NCBI GenBank assembly: GCA_024635655.1
Contig: JAGXIL010000081.1
Span: 1 to 32,393, forward strand
Length of the DNA: 32,393 nt
Direction: 5' to 3'
Source of the DNA: Gillisia sp.
Lineage (GTDB): Bacteria > Bacteroidota > Bacteroidia > Flavobacteriales > Flavobacteriaceae
In this document: in pieces, positions 14,268 through 22,656 of the stretch
Layout of the letters: the number at the start of each line of letters is the position of its first letter
How positions within the stretch are numbered: position 1 is the stretch's first letter
Made by a program: the position numbers and the translations under genes
The notes under the pieces: generated by a model
Seen by the model: the letters and a program-made list of their open reading frames with translations, nothing else
The model's database searches: none
What the model was told of the DNA's origin: nothing

Positions 14268-15011
14268 TCAATTCTTTACCTGTACGCTTAGCACTTCTGT
14301 CTCAATGGTTGACAATAACTCCAGGTCTCCCTTTTCATAAAGCTCATCCAGATCGCGAAGCCTTGTGGTAAAATCATCAATGGTATAATTGCGGTAATCT
14401 GAAAACCGTATACCTTCTATTACTCTTGAATTATAGGCTTCCCTGAATCTTATCCCTCCATAGTTAACCAAAAATTTATAAGCGAGGTAATCTATGGTAT
14501 AATTGTCTTTATGTATCCAGTACATGAATTCGTCATGATGATCTGCCCCACCACCTTCCTGCTGAAAAGTAATTTTAATTTTATAGTAGGGTTGCCCTTT
14601 GATCACAGTTTCCTCTGTCAGCTCTTTATTCACTGCCCTATCGTTCAAAGCATAAGGCAGATGCGCAAAATAATGGACAGAATTAATACTGCTGGCATAC
14701 CGGGTTTTCATAGAATCGGGTACAGTTACAATGCTGTCATTTAAAAAACGCTGATACCCGGTATTACTTACAACATCCCTTACAATTCCAATAGTATCGG
14801 TAATTTGACGTTCAAGAAAAAATTCCCCTCCCCTGCGGGTGCTTTTATAGACGTGATCCCTGAATTTAAATTCGATTGTAGCTCTTTTGTATCTCTCGCC
14901 ACCTGCAGTTTCAATGGTTTTAGATATGATGGCTTCGGCAGTTAATTTATCATCGTCCTTTTGGCAGGAAGTGAGTAAGACCACAGCCAAAAGAAATGTA
15001 AGGTATTTCAT
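14268..15011 (-). CDS. Surface-lipoprotein candidate, DUF6503-like (247 aa)
   Basis: Probable lipoprotein of unknown function. The true start is most likely the ATG at 15011, giving MKYLTFLLAVVLLTSC with a lipobox LTSC (Cys16). The frame runs up to 15068, but a -7 promoter box lies between the two starts. Directly after the lipidated cysteine comes QKDDD, matching the lipoprotein export signal (QKDDE type) that sends lipoproteins to the cell surface in Capnocytophaga. The mature part, with AEAIISKTIETAGGERYKRATIEFKFRDHVY, resembles proteins now grouped as DUF6503, which may share a LolA/LppX-like beta fold. That family assignment is from memory and less certain than the lipoprotein call. Confidence 0.85.
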   Translation of the reverse strand: MKYLTFLLAVVLLTSCQKDDDKLTAEAIISKTIETAGGERYKRATIEFKFRDHVYKSTRRGGEFFLERQITDTIGIVRDVVSNTGYQRFLNDSIVTVPDSMKTRYASSINSVHYFAHLPYALNDRAVNKELTEETVIKGQPYYKIKITFQQEGGGADHHDEFMYWIHKDNYTIDYLAYKFLVNYGGIRFREAYNSRVIEGIRFSDYRNYTIDDFTTRLRDLDELYEKGDLELLSTIETEVLSVQVKN

Positions 15012-15031
15012 AAAATAAAATAATAATTCCT

Positions 15032-15039
15032 CAAATATA
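15032..15039 (-). promoter_or_regulatory. -7 box for the lipoprotein gene
   Basis: On the minus strand TATATTTG is an exact TAnnTTTG match, 20 bp upstream of the ATG at 15011 and downstream of the longer start at 15068, which argues for the shorter protein. No TTG was found at the usual -33 spacing. Confidence 0.5.
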
Positions 15040-15154
15040 AGGAAATAACAAGAAAAACGGCCCCTCATTATACCCGGCAGCTATATATCTTCAACTCTGC
15101 CCTACATTTAAAAAATTTACAATTACATTAGGCCAGATTCTAAAGAAAGCGCTC

Positions 15155-15162
15155 TATTTTTG
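15155..15162 (+). promoter_or_regulatory. -7 box upstream of smpB
   Basis: TATTTTTG is an exact TAnnTTTG match 86 bp before the smpB ATG. The -33 element is not clear, so the untranslated leader of about 80 nt is a tentative inference. Confidence 0.4.
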
Positions 15163-15248
15163 TGGCTCTATGGAAAATGGTATGGAAATTTTAATTTTTA
15201 TATTTATACCAACTAACAGATGAGGGTAAAGCCTCAAATTATTTTTAA

Positions 15249-15710
15249 ATGAAGACTGCGAATACCATAAATATAAAAAACCGGAAAGCGAAATTTGAAT
15301 TTGAGATCCTCGATAAATTTGTTGCAGGTATAAAACTTGCCGGTACTGAAATAAAAGCAATAAGAATGGGTAAAGCTTCTATATCTGAAAGTTTTTGCGA
15401 ATTTTCGAATAATGAGCTTTTTGTGATCAATATGACTGTGGAAGAGTATTCCCATGCCACTCATTTTAACCACGACCCTAAAAGTGCCCGAAAGTTGCTT
15501 ATGAAAAAACGGGAGCTGAAAAAACTGGAGAAGGAAGTAAAAACATCCGGGCTCACCATTGTTCCCCTTCGCCTGTTCATCAATGACCGTGGTCTTGCCA
15601 AGTTGCAGATCGCCCTTGCAAAGGGTAAAAAACTTTACGACAAACGAGAGACTATAAAAGACCGGGAAAGCAAAAGAAGGCTTGACCGTATTAAAAAAGA
15701 TTTTAACTGA
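15249..15710 (+). CDS. smpB: SsrA-binding protein SmpB (153 aa)
   Basis: tmRNA-binding protein required for trans-translation, the rescue of stalled ribosomes. It shows the small oligonucleotide-binding barrel beginning NIKNRKAKFEFEILDKFVAGIKLAGTEIKAIR, the LKKLEKEVKTSGLTIVPLRLF segment, the LAKGKKLYDKRETIKDRES motif and the basic C-terminal tail (RRLDRIKKDFN) that forms the helix in the mRNA channel. The length is normal. No ssrA (tmRNA) gene was recognised nearby. The gene is divergent from the surface lipoprotein and is followed after 34 bp by the DUF5686 gene, so read-through is possible, although the two have no obvious functional link. Confidence 0.97.
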   Translation: MKTANTINIKNRKAKFEFEILDKFVAGIKLAGTEIKAIRMGKASISESFCEFSNNELFVINMTVEEYSHATHFNHDPKSARKLLMKKRELKKLEKEVKTSGLTIVPLRLFINDRGLAKLQIALAKGKKLYDKRETIKDRESKRRLDRIKKDFN

Positions 15711-15744
15711 TACTTCAAATACTTCTTAGGAATTAAGGATCTTT

Positions 15745-18228
15745 ATGAACGGCAAATTATTGCTTCTGCTCTTCCTGTTTTTTACGTCCACCTTGACTTT
15801 TTCCCAGGTCACAGGACAAGTGACCGATGCTAACGGCCTGGTGCTTCCTTATGTAAACATATACACCGAAGACGGTAAATATGGCACTACTACAAATGAG
15901 GAAGGAGATTATATATTAAAGCTGAATCAAACCGGGGAGCACACCCTGATCTATCAATATTTGGGATATGAAACCCTTCGGAAAAAGATAAATATAGATC
16001 AGCTTCCTTTTAAGCTTGATGTACAGCTCACTACTGAAAATACTAATCTTGAGGAAGTAACCATTAATTCCAATGATAATCCTGCAAATAGAATAATTCA
16101 AAATGCAATTGATTTCCGGAAACAAAACCTGGCAAAGATCGAGCAATATACTGCCGATTACTATTCCCGGGGGTTATGGAGGATCGAAAATGCCCCCGAA
16201 AAGATCCTGGGGCAGGATATTGGTGATCTGGGCGGTGGGCTCGACTCTACCAGAAGCGGAATTGTATATTTAAGTGAAACCATTTCAGAGATAACCTACA
16301 GCGCACCTAATGATTTTAAGGAAAAGGTCCTGGCTTCAAAAGTAAGTGGCAATGACAATGGATTCAGTTTAAATTCCGCAAGGGAGTCTGAGTTTTCGTT
16401 CTATAACAATACCATAGATCTCGATGCCAAGATCGTTTCCCCTATTGCAGATTATGGATTCAACTATTACACATATAAACTGGAAGGAGTGTTCTATGAG
16501 GAAGGAGGACAGTTGATCAACAAAATACAAGTCACTCCAAAACGTCCCAAAGACAGGGTTTTTTATGGCGCAATATATATCGTTGAAGATTCCTGGCAGA
16601 TCTATGGGGTAGAGTTAACAACAACCGGCGAAGCTGTTCAGGTGGCTCCCATTGAAACCCTTAAATTCACTCAAAATTTCAAATATTCTGAAGAAAATGA
16701 ATTTTGGCTGAAGATCTCCCAAACCGTAGATTTCAGCTTTAATATGTTCGGCATTTCAGGTGACGGAAGATTTACAGCGGTTTACAGTAATTACAACTTT
16801 GAGCCTGATATCGATAAAAAAACCTTTACCCGCGAAGTCCAGTCTTTTGCCGATGCCGCCAATAAAAAAGATTCCCTGTTCTGGCAAAATATGAGACCTG
16901 TGCCGCTTACTACAGAAGAATTTTCAGATTATATAAGGAAAGACAGTATACAGGAGCTTCGCAGTTCAAAGACTTATCTGGATTCTGTAGATGGAGTGCG
17001 CAATAAATTTAATGTTTCAAACCTTGCTTTTGGGTACAGCTACAGTAATTCATATAAAAGGCAAAATTTCAGTATTTCTTCTCCCCTTTTAGGAACACAT
17101 TTTAATACCGTACAGGGCTGGAATACTTCATTAAATTTAAATTACCGGAAGGATCAGGGCGAGAATTCGGGAAAATACTGGAGACTATCAACTTCTGTGA
17201 ATTATGGTTTCAGTGAAGAAAAGCTCCGTTACACCGGCACATTTGAAAAAAAATTCAACAACTATTCAAAACCTGTACTCAGTCTTTCAGCAGGAGTTAA
17301 AACTTCTCAAATAAATGACACCAATCCAATTTCAGAACGCACAAATGATATCAGCAGCCTTTTGTTCCAACGCAATTATTTGAAGTTATACGAGCGAAAA
17401 TTTGCCGGACTCTCCTATGAACAGGAAATTTTTAATGGCTTCAATCTTTTCTCCGATTTCAGTTACCAGCACCGGTCACCCCTGTTCAACACCACAGAGC
17501 AGGCGTGGAGAAACCGTGAAGGAATAGAATATACTTCGAACAATCCTTTAGAACCGGAAAATTTTGGCTCGGCTCCTTTTGAGGAACACAGCATTTATAG
17601 ATTAAACCTTAGAGGGAGAATCAATTTTGGCCAGAAATACCTGAGTTATCCGGATGCCAAGTATAATATACCCAGCGAAAAATATCCTACCCTATTTCTG
17701 GGTTACAGTTCCGGTTTTGGCGCCGATGTGCAGGGCTATAATTTTGACCATTTTAATGCCGCTCTTCGCCAGGATATAACCTTAGAAAATAAGGGAACTT
17801 TTAGTTACAATCTAAAGGCAGGAACTTTCCTGAGCGGCGAAAACATGTCTTTCCTGGATTACAAACACTTCAGAGGAAACCAAACCCGGGCCGGTAATGG
17901 GAACTATATGGATAGCTTTCACCTGCTTCCCTATTATACCTTTAGCACCAACAAAGATTATATTGAAGGGCATTTTGAACACAACTTTAAAGGCTGGGTT
18001 CTCGGAAAAATTCCCGGGATCAATAGATTAAATTACAATCTTGTTTTGGGAGCACATTTTATAACTACGGAAAACAAGAATGCATATAAAGAATATTCTG
18101 TAGGAATTGACAATTTGGGATTTGGAAAATACCGATTATTAAGGCTGGACTATGTAGTGTCAGATTACCAGGGAAGACGGGATGGAGCTTTTATTTTCGG
18201 TCTGAAATTTTTTGGACTTCTGGAATAG
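15745..18228 (+). CDS. Outer-membrane DUF5686 protein with carboxypeptidase-regulatory-like domain (827 aa)
   Basis: Large exported protein typical of Bacteroidota. Signal peptide at residues 1-21 (LLLLLFLFFTSTLTFSQ). Residues about 22-105 form a CarboxypepD_reg-like (Ig-like) domain with the signature VTGQVTDANGLVLPYVNIYT, GTTTNEEGDYILKL and YLGYET, as at the N-terminus of SusC-like receptors. The remainder (about 110-827) matches the DUF5686 layout: long beta-rich stretches with alternating aromatic residues (for example NLAFGYSYSNSYKRQNFSIS, YRLNLRGRINFGQKY) ending in FIFGLKFFGLLE, consistent with a C-terminal outer-membrane beta-barrel. No TonB-dependent plug is evident. Function is unknown. 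The gene is convergent with pcm. Confidence 0.88.
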   Translation: MNGKLLLLLFLFFTSTLTFSQVTGQVTDANGLVLPYVNIYTEDGKYGTTTNEEGDYILKLNQTGEHTLIYQYLGYETLRKKINIDQLPFKLDVQLTTENTNLEEVTINSNDNPANRIIQNAIDFRKQNLAKIEQYTADYYSRGLWRIENAPEKILGQDIGDLGGGLDSTRSGIVYLSETISEITYSAPNDFKEKVLASKVSGNDNGFSLNSARESEFSFYNNTIDLDAKIVSPIADYGFNYYTYKLEGVFYEEGGQLINKIQVTPKRPKDRVFYGAIYIVEDSWQIYGVELTTTGEAVQVAPIETLKFTQNFKYSEENEFWLKISQTVDFSFNMFGISGDGRFTAVYSNYNFEPDIDKKTFTREVQSFADAANKKDSLFWQNMRPVPLTTEEFSDYIRKDSIQELRSSKTYLDSVDGVRNKFNVSNLAFGYSYSNSYKRQNFSISSPLLGTHFNTVQGWNTSLNLNYRKDQGENSGKYWRLSTSVNYGFSEEKLRYTGTFEKKFNNYSKPVLSLSAGVKTSQINDTNPISERTNDISSLLFQRNYLKLYERKFAGLSYEQEIFNGFNLFSDFSYQHRSPLFNTTEQAWRNREGIEYTSNNPLEPENFGSAPFEEHSIYRLNLRGRINFGQKYLSYPDAKYNIPSEKYPTLFLGYSSGFGADVQGYNFDHFNAALRQDITLENKGTFSYNLKAGTFLSGENMSFLDYKHFRGNQTRAGNGNYMDSFHLLPYYTFSTNKDYIEGHFEHNFKGWVLGKIPGINRLNYNLVLGAHFITTENKNAYKEYSVGIDNLGFGKYRLLRLDYVVSDYQGRRDGAFIFGLKFFGLLE

Positions 18229-18279
18229 AATTCTTTTCCTGTTATTTTATTTTAGCCCAGGTTTTTTTCCTGAACCTCA

Positions 18280-18924
18280 TCAATTTTTGTCTTCTAATAG
18301 TGGTACAAATCTAAAATCCCCATAAACCCGCTTATCAAATCCCTTTTCTGATGTTCTTACATACAAGGTCATTACCTGTACCTCCTCGCCTATTGGGATC
18401 ACCAGCCGCCCGCCAACTTTAAGTTGTGCCAACAATGCCTTGGGAACAAATGGAGCCCCGGCGGTTACGATGATCTTGTCAAAAGGTGCATATTGCGGAA
18501 GGCCTTTATATCCATCGCCAAAACTCAGGAATTTAGGCCTGTAGCCCAATTTTGACAAAAAAAGTTTTGTTTTCTTATAAAGTTCCTGTTGGCGTTCTAT
18601 ACTATATACTTTGGCTCCAAGTTCACATAAGACCGCGGTTTGATATCCGCTTCCCGTGCCTATTTCCAGGATAAGATCTCCTTTCTTCACCTCCAGCAAT
18701 TCCGTTTGAAAGGCAACGGTATAAGGTTGAGAGATCGTTTGATCTGCAGCTATTGGAAATGCTTTATCCTGATAAGCATGATCCTCAAAACTGCTATCCA
18801 TAAATAAATGCCGGGGAATGGTTTTAATGGCTTCCAGAACCTTTTTATCTTTCACGCCCTTTGCCTCTACTACGGCTGCAAGTTGCTGTCTTTTACCTTT
18901 ATGTTTGAACGTATCCCTAAGCAC
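18280..18924 (-). CDS. pcm: Protein-L-isoaspartate O-methyltransferase (214 aa)
   Basis: S-adenosylmethionine-dependent repair methyltransferase that methylates L-isoaspartyl residues in damaged proteins. Family motifs are clear: IPRHLFMD (36-43), ADQTISQPYTVAFQTELL (60-77), and the SAM-binding LEIGTGSGYQTAVL (86-99), then YSIERQQELYKK, FGDGYKGLP and IIVTAGAP. The length matches other bacterial Pcm proteins. The start is GTG at 18922-18924 (no in-frame ATG precedes MLRDTFKHKGKRQQL). It is divergent from the Gfo/Idh operon and convergent with the DUF5686 gene. A tentative TTG-N20-TATTTTTA promoter lies at 18946-18976 on the same strand. Confidence 0.95.
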   Translation of the reverse strand: MLRDTFKHKGKRQQLAAVVEAKGVKDKKVLEAIKTIPRHLFMDSSFEDHAYQDKAFPIAADQTISQPYTVAFQTELLEVKKGDLILEIGTGSGYQTAVLCELGAKVYSIERQQELYKKTKLFLSKLGYRPKFLSFGDGYKGLPQYAPFDKIIVTAGAPFVPKALLAQLKVGGRLVIPIGEEVQVMTLYVRTSEKGFDKRVYGDFRFVPLLEDKN

Positions 18925-18945
18925 AATTTTATTTTTTTGAAAGGA

Positions 18946-18976
18946 TAAAAATAATCAAACATTCCCAAGGCTTCAA
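18946..18976 (-). promoter_or_regulatory. Tentative pcm promoter
   Basis: On the minus strand: TTG (18976-18974), 20 bp spacer, TATTTTTA (18953-18946), one mismatch from TAnnTTTG, 21 bp before the GTG start. Confidence 0.35.
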
Positions 18977-19002
18977 GTGAAGTGTTAATTATTCTTAAAT
19001 TC

Positions 19003-19025
19003 ATTCGGAAAAATTTTTTCCGAAT
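19003..19025. promoter_or_regulatory. Perfect 23-bp palindrome, candidate operator
   Basis: ATTCGGAAAAA, a central T, then its exact reverse complement. It lies about 80 bp upstream of pcm and 185 bp before the core promoter of the Gfo/Idh gene. It could be a dimeric-regulator site or a bidirectional terminator-like hairpin; the position between divergent genes favours a regulatory site. Confidence 0.5.
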
Positions 19026-19209
19026 TTACATGCCACTGTATATCAGCAACCTTTCCGGTTTATCTCTGAATATAAACTTTGCACAACCTGGATATTCCAA
19101 AAATTTGCATGGTTTCCCGAAATTTTTCTGGGGAATTCTTTCATTCTGAAATTTATCCTGTAATTCTTTTATTTACAGTTGTTTTAACTCTTTTACCTTT
19201 AAAAGGACA

Positions 19210-19239
19210 TTGGCTTTAGCTCAATAAGTGCTATTTTTG
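19210..19239 (+). promoter_or_regulatory. Housekeeping promoter of the Gfo/Idh operon
   Basis: TTG (19210-19212), exactly 19 bp, then TATTTTTG (19232-19239): a full match to the Bacteroidota -33/-7 consensus. Transcription would start about 10 bp before the ATG at 19257. Confidence 0.75.
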
Positions 19240-19256
19240 TTGAAAACGTAATAAAC

Positions 19257-20222
19257 ATGCTTAAAGCTGGTGTAATTGGTGCAGGTCATCTTGGAAAGAT
19301 ACATTTAAAACTGCTCCAACAATCTTCAAAATTTGAACTCATTGGGTTTTATGATGACAATGAGGAAATTGCTAAAAAAGTAGAAGAGGAATTTGGTTAT
19401 AAACGCTTTTCATCGCAGGAAGAAATGATCCAGGCTGCAGATGTGATCGATGTGGTAACGCCCACTGTTTCTCATTTTGAGATCGCAAAAAAGATCATTA
19501 TTGCAGGTAAACACCTTTTTATAGAAAAGCCTGTCACCTCCAATTTTCAGGAAGCAGAAGAACTGATAAGCCTTGCCAAAAATCATAAAGTGAAAGGGCA
19601 GGTTGGACATGTGGAAAGGTTCAATCCCGCTTTTAGGGCGGTGGCAGATAAGATCGAACTCCCCATGTTCATAGAGGCTCACCGCCTTGCCGAATTCAAT
19701 CCAAGGGGAACAGATGTTCCCGTGGTTTTGGATCTCATGATCCATGATATTGATATTATTTTGAGTGTGGTAGATTCCCCTGTCAAGAATATTCACGCCA
19801 GCGGGGTTTCTGTGATAAGCGCAACTCCAGATATTGCCAATGCCCGAATTGAATTTGAAAATGGTTGTGTTGCCAATTTAACCGCCAGCAGAATTTCCCT
19901 TAAGAACATGCGAAAGGCGAGATTCTTTCAAAAAGATGCCTACATTTCTGTCGATTTTCTCGAAAGGAAATGTGAAGTGGTAAAAATGAAAGATGCGCCT
20001 CAGGATCCTGATGATTTCGCCATGATCCTTCAGAATGCCGAAGGGGTGAAAAAGCAGATCTATTTTGACAATCCAAAAGTAGAAGAAAATAACGCCATTC
20101 TGGATGAGCTGGAATCTTTTGCCGATGCCATAGAAAAAAACATCACCCCGGTTGTCACCCTGGAGCAGGGAGCCGAAGCTTTGCGAATAGCCAATAAGGT
20201 CATTCAGAGTTTTCAAAAATAA
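19257..20222 (+). CDS. Gfo/Idh/MocA-family oxidoreductase (321 aa)
   Basis: NAD(P)-dependent dehydrogenase of the glucose-fructose oxidoreductase/inositol dehydrogenase family. The Rossmann motif GAGHLG lies at residues 8-13, the family EKP motif at 90-92 (FIEKPVTSNFQEAEELI), and the second-domain signature GQVGHVERFNPAF follows. The substrate is probably a sugar, cyclitol or related polyol derivative but cannot be specified. It is cytoplasmic and heads a long co-directional gene series, with the next gene 50 bp downstream. A complete housekeeping promoter precedes it, and a perfect palindrome lies further upstream. Confidence 0.9.
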   Translation: MLKAGVIGAGHLGKIHLKLLQQSSKFELIGFYDDNEEIAKKVEEEFGYKRFSSQEEMIQAADVIDVVTPTVSHFEIAKKIIIAGKHLFIEKPVTSNFQEAEELISLAKNHKVKGQVGHVERFNPAFRAVADKIELPMFIEAHRLAEFNPRGTDVPVVLDLMIHDIDIILSVVDSPVKNIHASGVSVISATPDIANARIEFENGCVANLTASRISLKNMRKARFFQKDAYISVDFLERKCEVVKMKDAPQDPDDFAMILQNAEGVKKQIYFDNPKVEENNAILDELESFADAIEKNITPVVTLEQGAEALRIANKVIQSFQK

Positions 20223-20272
20223 GTCAAAAAATAAGTCATAATTCCGTTTTTATCGGGATCAAAAAAAATACA

Positions 20273-21163
20273 ATGAAAAATATAGCAGTAATAGGAGCAG
20301 GAACTATGGGAAATGGAATTGCCCACACCTTTGCCCAATTTGGATTTAGAGTAAACCTTATAGATATTTCAAAGGAAAACATTCAGAATGGGATGAACAC
20401 TATTTCCAGGAATCTTGATAGGATGGTTGCTAAAGAGAAAATATCTGAGGAGCAAAAAAAATCAACCCTGGACCATATAACCACGCATATTGATATTCCT
20501 TCCGGAGTAAAAAATGTGGATTTGGTTATAGAAGCTGCTACTGAAAATTTAAAACTAAAGTTACAGATCTTCAAACAACTGGATTCCAATTGTTCCGAAA
20601 AAACCATACTCGCAACCAATACCTCTTCTATTTCCATCACTCAAATAGCGGCAGAAGTTTCTAATCCCGGCCGTGTCATAGGAATGCATTTTATGAATCC
20701 GGTTCCTGTAATGAAGCTGGTAGAGATCATAAGAGGCTATAACACATCAGATGAAGTAACCAATTCCATTATGGGATTGTCACTGCGACTTAATAAGGTT
20801 CCGGTAGAGGTAAATGACTATCCGGGATTTGTAGCCAACAGGATCCTGATGCCGATGATCAATGAGGCCATAGAAACCCTGTACAATGGTGTAGCCGGAG
20901 TAAATGAGATCGATACGGTAATGAAACTGGGAATGGCACACCCCATGGGTCCCCTTCAGCTCGCCGATTTTATAGGTCTTGACGTTTGTCTTTCTATTCT
21001 GGAAGTAATGTACAATGGCTTTAAAAATCCGAAATATGCTCCCTCTCCATTACTGGTGAATATGGTAACGGCCGGAAAATACGGAATCAAATCGGGCGAA
21101 GGTTTCTATGACTATTCTGAAAGCAAAAAAGCTGAAAAAGTTTCCAGGCAATTTGATAAATAA
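20273..21163 (+). CDS. 3-hydroxybutyryl-CoA dehydrogenase (296 aa)
   Basis: NAD(P)-dependent L-3-hydroxyacyl-CoA dehydrogenase, interconverting acetoacetyl-CoA and 3-hydroxybutyryl-CoA in fatty-acid or short-chain acyl metabolism. N-terminal Rossmann domain with GAGTMG (8-13). Catalytic residues are in place: NTSS (116-119), His139 in GMHFMNP, Glu151 and Asn189 in YPGFVANR. The C-terminal domain has the expected AHPMGPLQLADFIGLD and ends with GEGFYDY. The length (296) matches single-function bacterial enzymes such as Hbd/PaaH, not the large FadB fusion. No other beta-oxidation gene is adjacent. Confidence 0.93.
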   Translation: MKNIAVIGAGTMGNGIAHTFAQFGFRVNLIDISKENIQNGMNTISRNLDRMVAKEKISEEQKKSTLDHITTHIDIPSGVKNVDLVIEAATENLKLKLQIFKQLDSNCSEKTILATNTSSISITQIAAEVSNPGRVIGMHFMNPVPVMKLVEIIRGYNTSDEVTNSIMGLSLRLNKVPVEVNDYPGFVANRILMPMINEAIETLYNGVAGVNEIDTVMKLGMAHPMGPLQLADFIGLDVCLSILEVMYNGFKNPKYAPSPLLVNMVTAGKYGIKSGEGFYDYSESKKAEKVSRQFDK

Positions 21164-21334
21164 AAGATTTAGAGGAAAAAGATTTAATCCTTTAGCAAGA
21201 TCCTCTTTCGAAGGTTATTACCTAAAAAGGTATTTATGCACCTGCATACCGCAGGCAGGTTCATACCTAATTTTACGATATAATCCTTTTCATAAAACCA
21301 CCTGATAAAAAAACAAGATAATTTATAACTGAAG
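21164..21334. other. Intergenic region with CCTGC/GCAGG inverted repeat
   Basis: 171 bp. It holds ACCTGC...GCAGG followed by CAGGT (21240-21260), an extragenic palindrome of the same flavour as CCTGCC...GGCAGG at 2787-2809. No promoter was recognised for the following gene. Confidence 0.45.
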
Positions 21335-22570
21335 TTGGCAAAAATTCATCCTTTTAAAGCAGTAAGGCCTACCAGAGATAAAGCAGGGCTGGTGGCTTCC
21401 AGGTCCTATGAAGATTATTCCAGTGGCGAACTAACAGCCCAGCTGGAATACAATCCGTTTTCATTTTTGCACATAATTAATCCGGGATATAAATTTCAGC
21501 ATACCATAACAGGAGAGCAGCGTTTTCAACTGGTAAAGAACCGCTATCTCGAGTTTAAAGAAGATCATATCTTTTTTAAAGATAAAGAACCCTGCTATTA
21601 CGTCTATAAGATCATGTCCAGGAGCAATACCTACTGTGGGATCATTGCAGCGGCCAGTGTTGAGGACTATGATAACAATATCATCAAAAAACACGAGGAC
21701 ACCCTGGCCCCTCGCGAAAATCTTTTTAAAGATTATTTAAAAGTGGTAGGCTTTAATACAGAACCCGTGCTCCTTACCTATCCCGATTCTGAAAATCTGG
21801 ATAAAATACTTCAGGAGGTACTTCATACCCGGCCGGAGTATGAATTTGCAACTTATAATAAGGAAGTTCACTATTTCTGGAAAATTGACACCCCTGAAAC
21901 AATAGAAAAGATAAGGAATGAATTCGCCCAAATGCCTAATCTTTACATAGCCGACGGGCATCATCGCAGTGCTTCCTCTTCCCTCCTGGCCCAGGAATCT
22001 AAAGCTGCCAATCCCGATCATAACGGGGAAGAGCCTTATAATTTTTTTATGGGCTTTTTAATTGCAGACAGTAACCTGAAGATCTATGAGTTTAGCCGAC
22101 TTATAAAAGACCTTAATGGCCAAACCAAAGAAGAGTTTTTAATTCAGCTTGATGAATGGTTTCGGATAGAGAACAGGGGTCAGGATGTTTATTATCCTTC
22201 CAAAAAACATCATTTTAACATGTACCTGGATGGGGATTTTTATTCCCTTTACCTAAGGAAAACGAACTATGAGTTTTCAAATTCCTTAAGCCGCCTGGAC
22301 ACTTATATATTGTATGAAAAGATCCTCAAGCCTGTACTTGGGATAGAAAATTTAAGAAGCGACAGCAGGATCGCCTATATCCACGGAAAAAATGATCTTA
22401 TTGAAATAAAATCCCTGGTTGATAAAGGTAAATATGCAGTTGGTTTCGGAATGCTTCCGCTAACCATAGAAGAGATCAAGCAAGTTGCTGATGAAGGCCT
22501 TATTATGCCTCCTAAAAGCACATATATAGAACCTAAATTGAGAAGCGGGCTCACCATTTATGAATTTTAA
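21335..22570 (+). CDS. DUF1015 family protein (411 aa)
   Basis: Cytoplasmic protein of the DUF1015 family, biochemically undefined as far as I recall. It starts with the family's typical N-terminus, MAKIHPFKAVRPTRDKAGLV, using TTG at 21335 as start codon; no in-frame ATG is near. The central motif ADGHHRSAS (206-214) is the most conserved-looking part and resembles the G-H-R nucleotide-handling motif of the ParB/sulfiredoxin/SerK fold. Other blocks are LAPRENLFKDYL and, near the C-terminus, FGMLPLTIEEIKQVADEGLIMPPKSTYIEPKLRSGL. DUF1015 genes are recalled beside serine-biosynthesis genes in many Bacteroidota, but none is adjacent here. The yggS gene follows after 86 bp. Confidence 0.88.
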   Translation: MAKIHPFKAVRPTRDKAGLVASRSYEDYSSGELTAQLEYNPFSFLHIINPGYKFQHTITGEQRFQLVKNRYLEFKEDHIFFKDKEPCYYVYKIMSRSNTYCGIIAAASVEDYDNNIIKKHEDTLAPRENLFKDYLKVVGFNTEPVLLTYPDSENLDKILQEVLHTRPEYEFATYNKEVHYFWKIDTPETIEKIRNEFAQMPNLYIADGHHRSASSSLLAQESKAANPDHNGEEPYNFFMGFLIADSNLKIYEFSRLIKDLNGQTKEEFLIQLDEWFRIENRGQDVYYPSKKHHFNMYLDGDFYSLYLRKTNYEFSNSLSRLDTYILYEKILKPVLGIENLRSDSRIAYIHGKNDLIEIKSLVDKGKYAVGFGMLPLTIEEIKQVADEGLIMPPKSTYIEPKLRSGLTIYEF

Positions 22571-22656
22571 TTTTTGGGATTGTACAACTAATTTACGTAG
22601 TACCCTGAAAAACAACTAATTAGTAATTTTACGAACCTTTTTTATAAATTTACAAC

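Larger units (their letters stand above)
18925..19256. other. Divergent intergenic region with palindromes
   Basis: 332 bp between pcm and the Gfo/Idh gene. It carries a possible leftward promoter (18946-18976), a perfect 23-bp palindrome (19003-19025), an imperfect inverted repeat CCAAAAATTT...AAATTTTTCTGG (19097-19131) and a good rightward promoter (19210-19239). No gene was seen. Confidence 0.7.

Noticed and set aside
15012..15068. Longer start for the lipoprotein gene (19 extra residues).
   Set aside because: It would bury the lipoprotein signal peptide and place the start upstream of the -7 box at 15032-15039.
15170..15223. Possible 17-residue leader peptide upstream of smpB.
   Set aside because: Nothing supports translation, and it has no attenuator-like structure or run of regulatory codons.
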